DNA of 38,680 bases, from NCBI GenBank assembly GCA_001579985.1, contig LRSR01014839.1:1-38680 (forward strand). Reading direction: 5' to 3'. The DNA is from Hypsibius dujardini. Its lineage: Eukaryota > Tardigrada > Eutardigrada > Parachela > Hypsibiidae. The position numbers were made by a program, and so were the translations under genes. The notes under the pieces were generated by a model, which was given only the letters and a program-made list of their open reading frames with translations, had not been told where the DNA came from and did not search any database. Of the stretch, positions 1 to 9,958 are shown piece by piece (the stretch's first letter is position 1; each line of letters begins with the position of its first letter).

Positions 1-492
1 AACCCTCCAGATTGGCCGTGGACTATCTGGAAGGAGTGGAAATCTTCCAAACTGTCCGTCCACCTTCTAATCACACGGTTCATCGTGCCAACACAAGATT
101 TCCAAGCCATTCAGCGTTTCCCATTTGAATTGAACGATAATCTGCTCAGCAGGCCGCCTCTGTAAATCGGTTAGCGTCTATTTTGGTCCCAGTCGTTTGT
201 ATCACGCGCCGTTCGTGTTACCCGTCTTACTATTCTTCAGTTTTATGTGCGCTTCAGAAAAAAATGTTTTAGATAAATAAGGTGTCTCATCCAAAAAAGG
301 TGCCCCCTAGAAAACGGTTACGATTGTGTATCCATCCAATTTTGCAACGGTGATAGATGGCAGGACAAACAACTTTTATCAACATCCAGCACTATTACTA
401 CAGATTACAGATATGGCAATCAATGAACAAACTACAGAAGTTCTCAAAATGCCATACGGCAAACTATTATTCCTTTATTCTGCGGGTTTATA
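1..492. other. No supported gene; 3' flank of the Gly-rich gene
   Basis: I see no convincing coding exon on either strand; the short frames here have no family features. The only readable signal is TTTATT at 474-479, which is AATAAA on the minus strand about 14 bases beyond the stop of the Gly-rich gene. It could be that gene's polyadenylation signal, giving a very short 3' UTR. Confidence 0.4.
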
Positions 493-801
493 TTACACGG
501 CATCACAGCTCTTGCACACGCAGTTGCAAGTACTGGTGCGGCTGTTACCGTTGTTGTAGTTGTTGTTGCTGACGCCGTTACTATAACCTCCGTAACCTAA
601 ACCGTATCCATAACCTCCATAGCCTCCGAGTCCGATTAGGCCGAGACCGTAACCGCCGCCATATCCGACATAACTAACACCACCACCGGATCCTCCATTC
701 CATCGGTGATTGCGTCGATATGATCCAGCTGTTCTGTGACGAAGTCCTTCTACGCCATCCATTCCATGGATGAGGAAGAGCGAAAGAAGGACGGCAAACG
801 C
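493..801 (-). CDS. Secreted Gly/Tyr-rich protein, last exon (partial)
   Basis: The frame is open from an AG acceptor (ctgttcctag, ending at 802) to TAA at 493-495, 102 residues. It begins AFAVLLSLFLIHG, the hydrophobic core of a signal peptide, so an upstream exon must supply the start and first residues. An internal ATG at 762 exists but would discard the signal peptide. After cleavage comes a short basic stretch, then about 45 residues of GGYG/GLGYGGY-type Gly/Tyr repeats, an Asn-rich stretch and a C-terminus with four Cys (TCNCVCKSCDAV). Proteins of this composition are commonly cuticular, silk-like or antimicrobial; I infer secretion but not a role. Exon 1 was not found with confidence in the AT-rich DNA above 802. 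AATAAA lies just downstream. Confidence 0.6.
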   Translation of the reverse strand, partial: AFAVLLSLFLIHGMDGVEGLRHRTAGSYRRNHRWNGGSGGGVSYVGYGGGYGLGLIGLGGYGGYGYGLGYGGYSNGVSNNNYNNGNSRTSTCNCVCKSCDAV

Positions 802-1484
802 CTAGGAACAGATCAGGCATAGCGGTACTGTATGTTGAATGCAGGGGTGGCAAAAAAAATTAGGCTATGAAAACGTAAACTCACATTAAACTAAAACATT
901 TAGCAACTGATTACTTGGCTTTCGTTTTTTTAATTGATTAGAAAATTAATCTACACATTTCAGTCACCAAAAATTTAAATGAGAGCGTAAATAAAAGTTT
1001 TATCATAAAGAAAACATTTAAGAAAGATAAAATAGAAAAAATACAATTAATCAAGTAAATTCGACTAAAACTAGAATATATAATTTGATTCAAAAAGGAC
1101 TTAAACTTAAACTACATAATAAATAATTTTTAGTTGCCTAAAAAAACTAATTAATTGTGTAATTTTAGTTCTACTATTCCTAATTTTATGAGTTTAACTG
1201 AAAAATATATAAACGCAGTATTCATTCAAACAAAAAAAACATTTTCGAATAACCGCACCGTGTAATAATTAGGCGAGCAGATCATGATAAAGACAAAAGG
1301 TATAAAACGTTCAGAAGGAGCAACGTCAAACATAAAAAGTCTCTAAAAATGCGAAAACAAAAATGGACTGGGAATTAATCAATTCGTCCAGATTTATGCA
1401 ATCTCACTTTTCACGGTCACCAAATTAATCATAATGACAGGACAATAAGTTTATCCATGCATGAAATGAAACACCCACGGACTT
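802..1484. other. AT-rich non-coding DNA, probable intron or 5' flank
   Basis: Very AT-rich sequence without a supportable coding exon. It should include the intron, and possibly the first exon, of the minus-strand Gly-rich gene, but no ATG plus GT donor of matching phase stands out. Confidence 0.4.
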
Positions 1485-1778
1485 TTATGAAATTTGCATA
1501 AATCGTATTGCTTTGCAAAACTGACAGCAGAGTATCGCCCACCCAGTGCGGGGGTGCTGAAGCTTGGCTTCATGTTTAATATTGATTACAATGTCTCCCT
1601 CTGATACTAATTTCACTTTCACGTTCCACTCTGTAATGCCGAGTGGAACGCCACAATCAAGATGCGCCAGGGGGAAATGTGATTCCGTGACAAAAAATTC
1701 ATCTTGAGTGAAAAGACGCGTGATTGCCTCCTGTAGTCCATGCGACAGGACCAACCTAATCGGTCTGACTAATATCAT
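1485..1778 (-). CDS. Unrecognised ORF, 97 aa, doubtful
   Basis: An uninterrupted minus-strand frame from ATG 1778 to the stop at 1485, more GC-rich than its AT-rich surroundings, which is the only reason to list it. The product begins MILVRPIRLVLSHG and contains CGVPLGITEWNVKVKL and a CCQFC motif. There is no signal peptide, membrane segment or family motif that I recognise, and no clear splice site joins it to other exons. It could be one exon of an unseen gene, a decayed transposon fragment or chance. Confidence 0.2.
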   Translation of the reverse strand: MILVRPIRLVLSHGLQEAITRLFTQDEFFVTESHFPLAHLDCGVPLGITEWNVKVKLVSEGDIVINIKHEAKLQHPRTGWAILCCQFCKAIRFMQIS

Positions 1779-3500
1779 TGTTAAAGTCCGTCCCTACCCC
1801 GCATTCAACTCATTCTTTCTTTCCATATTATAATCATTTTTAAGATTGGAATTCATGTGTCACCGAGGGCGATCAAATTTTTATAGCGAATGAAGTCCAA
1901 AAACAGCTGAATATGTGTACAAATGGCAAAACTAGACAAGAAATGTCACTCAAAATCCTATTGCAAACTTTGAAAAACCAAGTCACTTTCAGACTCGTAA
2001 TCATTCATTATTTAAAACTCGCATTGGAAAGTTAGATGTAAACGTAGAGGTAATATTATTTAGAGTAATCGTAACGCTTGATTGCTTTAAAATTTGGCAA
2101 GAATTAGTTGACGCAGGAGGCTGCTATGCTTGCTTGAATGTCCCTCACATTTACGTACAAAACATCCGCCGTTTTTTGTTCTTTTTGAAAATTGAGCATT
2201 GAATTCAAAATTAATTTCAACCCTATGAATTTTGTTGAAAACGCAGAAATATTGTATTTTATGTTAATTATTTACTGTTAAGTATCATATGTGCATATTT
2301 TTTTATTATAAAAACAGGACATCATAATTTTTGAAGGATGACGGAAGTTGCCGTCGACCAGTTGGGCACACTTAAGTTAGACAATCACGCAAGCAAATTC
2401 GGAAAGAAATTAACAATGCCGGCCAATTGACTCAAAACAAGTACCTGGTCATGTCCAGTTAATGAAGCACGTACTGGCACAAAACCTAGGTCAAAAAGTT
2501 TTATTCCAAGCCATCTTATCATGTGTAGCGTTGAACCGTGAGATGTATCGTGTAAATTGAGTTTTTACGTAGTTTTATGTAGTTAATTTATGTAGAAGGA
2601 TGACTGACCTAAATGAATGCGCCTTTAAATTTTGAAAATTATAAAACTAAGAAAATCTCAAAATTGAATGATCACTAATTTCAGAGTGACCTGGTACTGA
2701 GGTTCGATCGAGCTATTATTCTGAAGTACAATTAGTTTTCTCATTGACTCTTCACCAGTAAGAGTACAATTCTGTAACAAACCCATTAGTTTATTTATTT
2801 GCGCTAGAAAAAGATTTTCGAGCTTCAAACTACATAAAGTGTTGAAACATTAGTGAACTTCGCGTTGATCTTCCTAAAACACATCGGATCGATTGAGGAG
2901 CGCTGTCTCTCAATCGATCGGTATGTCGATTGAGAGACATTGAGCTGTCGATATACAGCTGTGAGAATCTTGAGGCAGTACTGAAATGTTTGTTTCACTT
3001 CAGGTTCCCATCTCTTGATATCTCTCAGTTTGGCGCACTGATATTTCAATTAAACATATGCCCCATAAAAAATTATGTGACTGGGCAAATTAATTTTAAG
3101 GCCCCACTGCAGATTCTCTAGAAATTGTAATTATACCAACCAAACAGAGCAATTCAACAGGGAAACGTCTCGCCCTAGTGTCATGAGAAGGATAAAGTGG
3201 ACCCAATTTGCAGACAATTTGTAACATTAGTCGCACGAAATATTGCACATGTAAAAAAAATACACCACAAAATACATTCTAATCTCTAGGCGTTTCCGAA
3301 TGCTGTAACGCCAACTTTCCATACAACGATAGGGCAGGGGTTCCTTACGATTATAATGCAATGTCTTTTCATGATTAAAAAAAACATTTTTTTAAATTTT
3401 AGAGCCATTTTGAAAGCGTTCCTTAGTCTCTGAACTTATTTTATTGGGTCCTGAAAAATCTCAGTTAGTACAGTGGTAAGTATCAACAGCGAACAATAAC
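1779..3500. other. Intergenic region upstream of receptor 1
   Basis: AT-rich with no supported gene. Short frames around 2825-3121 sit over an inverted repeat and look like chance. The interval must contain the receptor 1 promoter, but no TATA box or initiator is clear. Confidence 0.5.
2887..2939. repeat. Compact inverted-repeat cluster (CGATTGAGAG)
   Basis: Three copies of the word gatcgattgag/ctctcaatcgat lie in alternating orientation within about 50 bases: forward near 2888, reverse at 2909-2922 and forward at 2926-2939. Either pair can fold into a stem. It may be the centre of a decayed foldback element. Confidence 0.5.
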
Positions 3501-6269
3501 ATGAATGATTCAACTGATTTTCGGATGGACACCAATTTCACCAATTCCACAGATCAAGCAGGAAAAGCAAGTCCTCGGCTGGACTGTGGCTGTCCTTCTC
3601 ACAAACTGCTGCGGAGCCCTCACTAACATTCTCCTGATGCTGACCCTCATCCTTCACAAACCTCTGCGTCAGTCCTCCAGCTCCTCCCTCATAATCCACA
3701 CGGTCTGCATCGACCTTTACATCTGCGCCTTCGCGGTGCCTGTCAGCGCCATTCCCATTTACCTCGGCCCGCGGTATGAGTACCGTATACAGTGACGGCA
3801 ATACGAAACTAAACTAATAAACTGATCACGTTGAGCTAATAATTTTTTAGTCATTAATATTATTTAATTTCAAGTTTCAATTGTTCAAAAAACAACTACA
3901 CTGAAAGCTTTACTAACAAAATATTTAAGCGTAAAAATAAAGAAAAATTAGTCAGCTAACTTTTACAATAAGTAAACTAAAATGCTTTCAAGAACTGCTG
4001 TTGTAGTCATCAGAATCGATTCACTTTACACAATTTGAAAAGTATCGTACTCACAGTGATTGTACATGTTCGGTATACAGATATTCTGTTCTGTATCTAG
4101 CCATTGTGCTTCTAAAAAGTGTTTTTGGTAGGAATTGCGTAGTTGGAAAAACAATGAAAGGCTTCATTTTTCGAGGTGTTTAATAGCACTAGACAAACAT
4201 CACTTATTTGGTTGCTGAAACGGTTACTGATTTGAGTGATGATTGGTGATTTCGACCAATCAGACGCTTTCAGCAAGTATTAAGTTTGAGTCACACAATC
4301 GCAATAAAAAAAACATTTAAGGTGGAAAAACAAATTTACTAGTCAAAATTTGGAATGATTTCGTTAATTTTTTCATAATTCAACTTTCGCTGACATGTGC
4401 AAACCAGACGATCCCAACTTTCGGCAGTTGATTTTACAACGGTTAGAAGTACATGCACAGGCTCAGAAAATTCGGGATTTTATATACACCAAAAGCGATG
4501 ACAGTTCCAGCAGTGACGACGATCAATCAATCAACGGTTCGGATCTTTCATCCAGCAGCTCTGATTCTTCTGATTCAGACAACGAATTCGTCCCATCTGT
4601 TCCCCTTGCCCGCGCCCTGATCAGCAGCCAGAGATATTTAGCCCCCCGAAAGGCTGTCAGGAAGAACACCTTTGCTATGGAAGGATTGTTCGAGCTGGAT
4701 GACAAGCGATTTCGTCAAGATATTCGGATGTCGAAGGTCGCGTTTTTCTCTCTGTTACATCGCTTACAGGAACACCCTGTTTTCCAGAACAATTCTCTCT
4801 GTCCGCAATCACCAGTCAAATTGCAACTGGCTGTGGCTTTGTATCGTTTTGGAAGTTTTGGAAGTTCAGCGAGCCTTGGAAAAATTGCGCGACATTTTGG
4901 GATTTCCGAAGGATCTGTTCACCTTTACACCGAACGCAGCTTGGTCGCCATTCTCAGTTTGGAGGAAGCACTCGTTCGGTGGTACAGTGACGAAGAGAAA
5001 AAAGAGATTAAACGAAGAATCAAGGAGACATCGGGTTTCCCAAATTGTGTCGGATACGTCGACGGAACGTTAGCCGTTTTCGGAATGAAACCAACACTAA
5101 ACGGGGAGGACTACCACAGCCGCAAGTCGCGTTACGGTCTATCTGTACTTATCGTCTGCGATGATGACCGACGGATACGCTATATCTTCACAGGATTCTG
5201 TGGATCTGTACACGACAACCGTGTGTTCAAGGAATCGAAACTAGGTATGATTTGGCCTAGTTTTTGTTCGATTGATTGGTTGATTAGAAAGTGTGAATTT
5301 GCACTGCGTTAGCGTTCAGCTGTTAGTATCTTCAGATGATTGATTGATTTGCTACGAAATGATTGGTCAGATTTCGTGAAATGAATGTATTGTGTAGAAT
5401 AGTGATCGATTCATTGATTGAAACAAACGCAGCGGTTAATCAACCAATTGATTGATGTTTCTGTTCGTCTTGCAGGGAGGCAGCCGCACCGATTTCTCCA
5501 AAACGGCGAATACTTTCTTGCGGACAGCGGGTATCGAACAACAGAGACAGTAGTCGCCTCTTTTAAAAAACCGGCGGCCAATCTATCAGAGAACAGCCGG
5601 TTTAATCGGAGGCTAGCCGGCGAACGCATACCTATTGAGCACTGCAACGGCATTTTTAAAGGACGATTTCCTTGTCTACGCGGATTGCCTTTGAAAATTA
5701 AGACCGGAGCCGATCATCGCCGAGCTATCTACTGGGTGAGAGCGTGCGCTGTACTACACAACTTCTTAGTTAAAGACGGCTATGAAGAGGAATGGACTGT
5801 AAGAACAAACCGAACTACAGATTCGACAGCAAATAGAAATACTAGCGTGGAGGATAACAACCAAGCTGGACGGAACAAGCGAGAACTGATCAAGAAAATC
5901 GTTTTGGACTTTTGGAAACAACGCAAACGCTAAAACCCTTCCGGCAACTCCAAACCGGCCTTCCGATACTCCAATAACAGCATCAGTCGTTGATTTTTAA
6001 CTTCCATTGCCCGGATCTCGTTGACCTGCTTGCTCTCTTCGTGCTGGAGTTGTAGTTTCTGGATGGTCTGTTCGTGTTTCAATTCCATTTTTTTTTCTTG
6101 TAGTCGGAGCTTGGCGGCGTCGTGGCGCTTCCGCTGGTCGTTCATTTCCTGTTAGAAAGGCATACAGCCAATAATCAAACGTACTCGAATAGTTTGTCTG
6201 CTTCGGTCTGTCTGTCTACATGTCTGACTGTTTGTGTGTAGGGTGTTTTTGTCTATCAATTTGTCTGTT

Positions 6270-6317
<48 letters not shown>

Positions 6318-9300
6318 AGTCTGCCTGTCTGTCGGCCTGTCAGTCTGTCAGTCTGTCTGTCAGTCTGTCGGTCTGTCTGTCTGTCTGTCTGTCTGTCGAT
6401 TTGTATATCTGCCTGCCTACCTATCAGTCTATCTACCTACTTGCTTGAATACCTGGTTAACTACCTAATTTCTCGTCTGTAAGCCCTAAGTCCGCCTGTG
6501 CATTTTTTGCTCTTCTCTCTTACCTGCAAAGTATCGGCCAAACTCACCACTTTTCCGCTGCCACGACTTTTCGCGTTCTTGGCGGTCGACGTTTTTGACG
6601 CGCTTCTTTGATGTTTTGTTTTTGCACTGCCATATGTAGATTTGTGCTCCGAGAGTTCGCCGTTTTTCGAAATGTAATCGTCTTCACTATCGGGTCCACT
6701 TAAGCTGCCGCCAGATTCATTCCCACCAGCCGTATCGGTGTCAATTCCTTCCTCGTCTTTTGATTCCTCGGCGCAGCCCAGCAGATTCCGCTGGACATCC
6801 CCAGAAGTATCCATGTTGTCGCCCGTGAACGGTGGAAGCATGCCCGGACGATCGCGAAAGAGAGGATCCAAACGCTCCCACAGAGGACATTTTTGAAGCA
6901 CTTTATCTACAACAACAAACGTTTGTTTGAAAACGTTATAGAGCCAAATCAATCAATCGATTGGAAATGTGGTTGTACCCGCATCAATCAATCGATCTTT
7001 CACTGGGCGTAGAACTGATGAGAAAATTGTAAATACCGTAAATCAATCAATCAATCGGAGCAACAAAGACCTTATGTTTAATTTTGATAATCAATCAATC
7101 AAGCTAAGCCGACACCGACCAACCTTTGAGACTTTCCACGATAGCATCGCGATCATCCAGCCCTTCTCCCGTCTGTTTGAGCATCACATTAGCCTCTTTC
7201 CAAGTATTTTCCATGTCGCACAACTTATTTCGTACCGACGTAACAGTCACATCATCTCCGTTAATGCCAGAATCAATCAAAAAGCGATGGATTTCTTTGA
7301 CGACTGCATCCTTCGTTTTCGCTGATGTTCCTCGCCTCGATCGACCATTTTTGACTGTCATCGTGCCTTTATAAGATTCCCAATTCCCCGGTATTTCCAT
7401 CCAGTCGAGTAGAAACTCTTCGGCAAGAGAATTTTTCCAGCGAACATTTTTACGCCTCGCCGGCGGCGGCGGTGACTCTTTGGCAGACATAATACGTCTG
7501 TGATCGCCTAATCTCGATATGAGTAAAATATTTCTCAACGTAAAAGCTTCTCGAAAAAAAATTTAGGAGAGATTGCGGGAACGAAAACCGGAGCGAAGAA
7601 AAACTTTGCCGTAGAAGAAGGCAAAAACTGCAAGTTCGGCGATGGCAAAATTCGCGAGCTCGACAAGACGCACACTTTCAGCAACCAGAAAAGCAGCTCA
7701 AAAGCTGCTTAAAAATTCTACTGAAACGCGGTTATTGAAACGTTTGCTGAAACCAGACGACCAATCAGAACTTTCAGCAAACTTTTTCAGCAACCAAATA
7801 AGTGATGTTTGTCTAGTGCTAATAAGAGAATGTCGATTTTGTGAAGAAAATTAAATTTATGTTTTTTTACTCTACCGCTTTAAATGCAATTCAAAATCGG
7901 TCGAATGTCTGTGCGGACCCAGTGGGTGGAGCTATGGACTATGGACCAAGTTTGACAAGACTTGCGATCGCATTTCCGGTTCTTTTCACAATATACATCT
8001 ATATATACTTCGCCCCCTGTTCTCCGACAAATGTTCGGATGATGCTAATCGATTCCAGATTAACTTTTAGGTGAGATAGTGTCCACCAAAATTAAACTAC
8101 GACAAGTACTACCATAACTCTATAATATTTTCTCAGTGAAAACCAATGAAAATGGAACCGTTCATTGTTTCCGTTAGAAACCTCATTTGCTCATCTAGCC
8201 TCTAAGACCTTCGCGTCCCCATCTACCTTGGTCCCTAAGTTTTAGTCGAATAGTCATTAACTAATAGGTCAAGTAGTTTTAGCATTTATTATGCTTAGGT
8301 ATGAGCTGCCCAGGTGGTTCTGCAAATATCAATCACTCTACGTGCAAATGATGTATCACACTGAAATGCACGCTGCCACCATTTTAGCCCTTCACCGCCT
8401 TGTCGCAAGCGTTTCCTCGCGGCTCTTTGTTCGTATGACCACCAACACGGCTGTTGCCTGGCTGATAGTTCTGCCTTGGATGATTGGATTGATAAACAAT
8501 CTTATGCCGGCAGTCGGCAGAACCGGATATAGATTGGTTTTTAACCAATTGAGCGGAGGATGCACTTTCGCACTGAGCGGAAGGGATGCGTCCTTCGCAC
8601 TGGCCTACACCGTCGTGGGAATTTATATTCCAACTGCAGTGATGAGTCTTTCCTACGGGATGTTCCTCTTGAAGACGTGTCGAAGTTCCGGGCTGAAAAG
8701 GAGCAACAGAATTCGTCAACGGAGACTGGAACTGTCACGGACGATGTTGATCCTATTTGTCTGGCACTGTGTGTCGTTGTATCCGGCGAGTATTGCTTTG
8801 GGTCTCTTTCCCCATACGTATCTCACGAGTTTGGAGCTGCAACTGATCTGCAAGTTTTTGGGGAATAGCTGCAGCGCCACTAATCCAGTAAGTCTTATAG
8901 TAGATCGAGTGTTACAGATTTTGTGTTTCAAACTACCTGGTAGCGGTCTAAAAATAAATGTATGGTGCACAGCTGTGCCCAGATTACTTTGTGGATTACG
9001 GTTTCGGTTTTGGCAAGCCGTGTGGGACATCTGACTTCTTTTTTTTCCAAGGCGCAGTTGACCGGTTTATGGAAAACAACAATTGTGCCACAGAGTATCA
9101 AATATGATCAGTCACTCATTTATGAGTTTCGATACTATAATAACTTGTAAAATCGTTGGATTAGCGCCAGGATAGTATTTGATCAATTTCAAATTTCATT
9201 TGTCCCACACGGCATGCTAAAACCCAAACAATGACCCACAAAGTAACCTAAGCACAGCTGTAATTTCCTTTTTAAGTAAGTCGAAAAACATGCGCAAGTT

Positions 9301-9958
9301 CGCCCCAGGTCTCTGAAGATTATTTTGTGCTGAGAATGTTCCTGCTATAGTCACTGCTGGATTCTTTGAATGAGAAAAGAAAAGTATGTATCAACAGAAG
9401 AGGCCAATCTCACATGCAGGCGTACCAAAGTGTCCAGAAGAAAACCGAAATGTACTATATGTTACCTGGCTTCAGATTCTGTTTTAGTTTTGCCCTTGAA
9501 TGCTTGAGAGAGCTAACCATTGTCTAGCTAAAAAAGAAATCTTGGAGTTTGATTTGCAACTAGAATAAAAAAGGTACACGTATACTACAAAAGCCGGTTC
9601 ATTCAAAATCCGAATCCAAGTTTTTGCTCAGGTATTTTCAGCATATTTCTAAAAATACTAGTACTATGACAACATCCTATCGCAAATTATTTTGTCAATC
9701 AATGTAAGCTAGTTTCGAACGGAAAGGAGAAAAAATAAACGTGTTTATTTTCAGATATTCTGTTGGTGCAGCAGTAAGCTGTTTGAAGAGGGCACAAAAG
9801 CGGTGTTCTGCAAAATCCGTCGCCTTGGGAGTTGTCAGAAAAGAAGCGCAAAGGTCACCCCGCCTTCAACTGCCCCAGCGCCATCTGCAGGCGCACCGAC
9901 GGGCAGACCTGGTTCGCCCAATAACGGCGGGATGGTGCTGGCACTGTCACGCTATTAG
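3501..9958 (+). CDS. Rhodopsin-like 7TM receptor 1, three exons, frameshift in exon 1
   Basis: Exons 3501-3773, 8299-8887 and 9755-9958; introns are GT..AG (gtatga donor; gtaagt donor with a tttattttcag acceptor), and the codon split CG|G rejoins the frame exactly. The product, about 354 residues, is a class A-type receptor: TM1 with Asn (GALTN), TM2 with Asp (CIDLY), TM3 starting at Cys (FCKYQ) and ending HRLVA instead of DRY, TM4 with W and P, an extracellular loop-2 Cys (GGCTF), TM5 GIYIPT, TM6 WHCVSLYP and TM7 SATNP followed by IFCW. It is closely related to receptor 2 at 14565. The ligand is unknown. Anomaly: the N-terminus from ATG 3501 (MNDSTDF..., N-glycosylation sites) reaches the TM1 frame only if one A of the AAAA at 3563-3566 is extra. 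ATG 3505 gives an uninterrupted but different N-terminus. It is therefore a recent pseudogene, a sequencing error, or a receptor using the second ATG. Confidence 0.8.
4185..4220 (+). repeat. Harbinger left terminal inverted repeat
   Basis: 36 bp beginning AGCACTAGACAAACATCAC and ending TTGCTGAAA; exact reverse complement of 7785-7820. Confidence 0.92.
4395..5933 (+). CDS. Harbinger DDE transposase, two exons, intact
   Basis: Exons 4395-5244 and 5476-5933; the 231-bp intron has a gtatga donor and a cttgcag acceptor, and its phase (G|GG) restores the frame, giving 435 residues, the usual size for Harbinger transposases. An acidic Ser/Asp-rich N-terminus (about residues 30-70) is followed by a helix-turn-helix-like region (LGKIARHFGISEGSVHLYT) and the DDE nuclease fold: Asp223 in GYVDGT, Asp274 in VHDNRVF and Glu338 in IPIEHCNG, with the family landmarks LADSGY and VLHNFL. 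It would cut and paste the element by acting on its terminal repeats in the nucleus, normally together with the Myb-like partner. The gene converges on that partner and their stop codons overlap. Nothing essential is visibly missing, so activity is possible. Confidence 0.92.
5930..7490 (-). CDS. Harbinger Myb/trihelix-like accessory protein, three exons
   Basis: Exons 7490-7124, 6906-6524 and 6148-5930 (minus). Donors gttggt and gtaaga and acceptors ttgtag and taacag agree in phase and give 322 residues. The start MSAKES at 7490 precedes a Myb/SANT-like domain of trihelix type (about residues 14-110: WKNSLAEEFLLDW, then NKLCDMENTWKEA). The middle is acidic and Ser-rich, then Lys-rich; the C-terminus (about 255-315) is a charged, probably coiled-coil helix (KLRLQEKKMELKHEQ). 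In known Harbinger elements this partner imports the transposase into the nucleus and recruits it to the transposon ends; here that role is inferred from domain and position. Intron 2 contains a long TGTC array. The gene is transcribed toward the transposase, and its TAG (5932-5930) overlaps the transposase TAA. Confidence 0.85.
6194..6410 (+). repeat. (TCTG/TGTC)n tetranucleotide array
   Basis: Imperfect TCTG repeat with interspersed cagtctg and ggtctg variants, lying within intron 2 (6149-6523) of the Myb-like gene. It creates artificial Cys/Leu/Ser/Val-rich frames that are not genes. Confidence 0.9.
7785..7820 (-). repeat. Harbinger right terminal inverted repeat
   Basis: Ends GTTTGTCTAGTGCT and is an exact reverse complement of 4185-4220, followed by the AAT duplication. 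Inside it at 7757-7780, and inside the left end at 4252-4276, is a shared subterminal word (cgaccaatcaga, then ctttcagcaa) in direct orientation, a possible transposase or Myb-protein binding site. Confidence 0.92.
7860..8070. repeat. Copy A of a dispersed gggyggagctatgg repeat family
   Basis: Contains gtgggtggagctatgg (near 7920), then the inverted counterpart cgccccctg (near 8013) and gctaatcgattcca (near 8045). The same words occur near 11029-11100, 11420-11490, 13291-13712 and 36985-37050. It adjoins the right end of the Harbinger. The sequence left of the Harbinger (near 4143-4180) resembles the inverted arm near 8150-8190, so the transposon may have landed in this repeat. Confidence 0.45.
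8963..9260. repeat. Foldback repeat in receptor 1 intron 2
   Basis: The segment near 8963-9032 (acagctgtgc ... attactttgtgg ... gccgtgtgggac) recurs in reverse complement near 9193-9260 with roughly three quarters identity by eye, separated by about 160 bases. It lies wholly inside intron 2 (8888-9754), so it is transcribed as a hairpin. No clear target duplication was found. Confidence 0.6.

Larger units (their letters stand above)
4185..7820 (+). mobile_element. Complete PIF/Harbinger DNA transposon, two genes
   Basis: A 3636-bp element bounded by 36-bp terminal inverted repeats at 4185-4220 and 7785-7820 that are identical by eye, flanked by a 3-bp AAT duplication (4182-4184 and 7821-7823, inside a larger shared TAATA). 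It encodes a DDE transposase on plus and a Myb/trihelix-like protein on minus, the standard two-gene composition of Harbinger elements. It sits inside intron 1 of receptor 1; without it that intron would be about 0.9 kb. Identical repeats and intact frames argue for a recent, possibly still active insertion. The target duplication differs from the textbook TWA, but the AT-rich ambiguity makes this a weak point. Confidence 0.9.

Noticed and set aside
6220-6482. Cys/Leu/Ser/Val-rich frames suggesting a Cys-rich protein
   Set aside because: They are translations of the TCTG microsatellite; the same artefact appears at 22689-23549 and 24692-24961.
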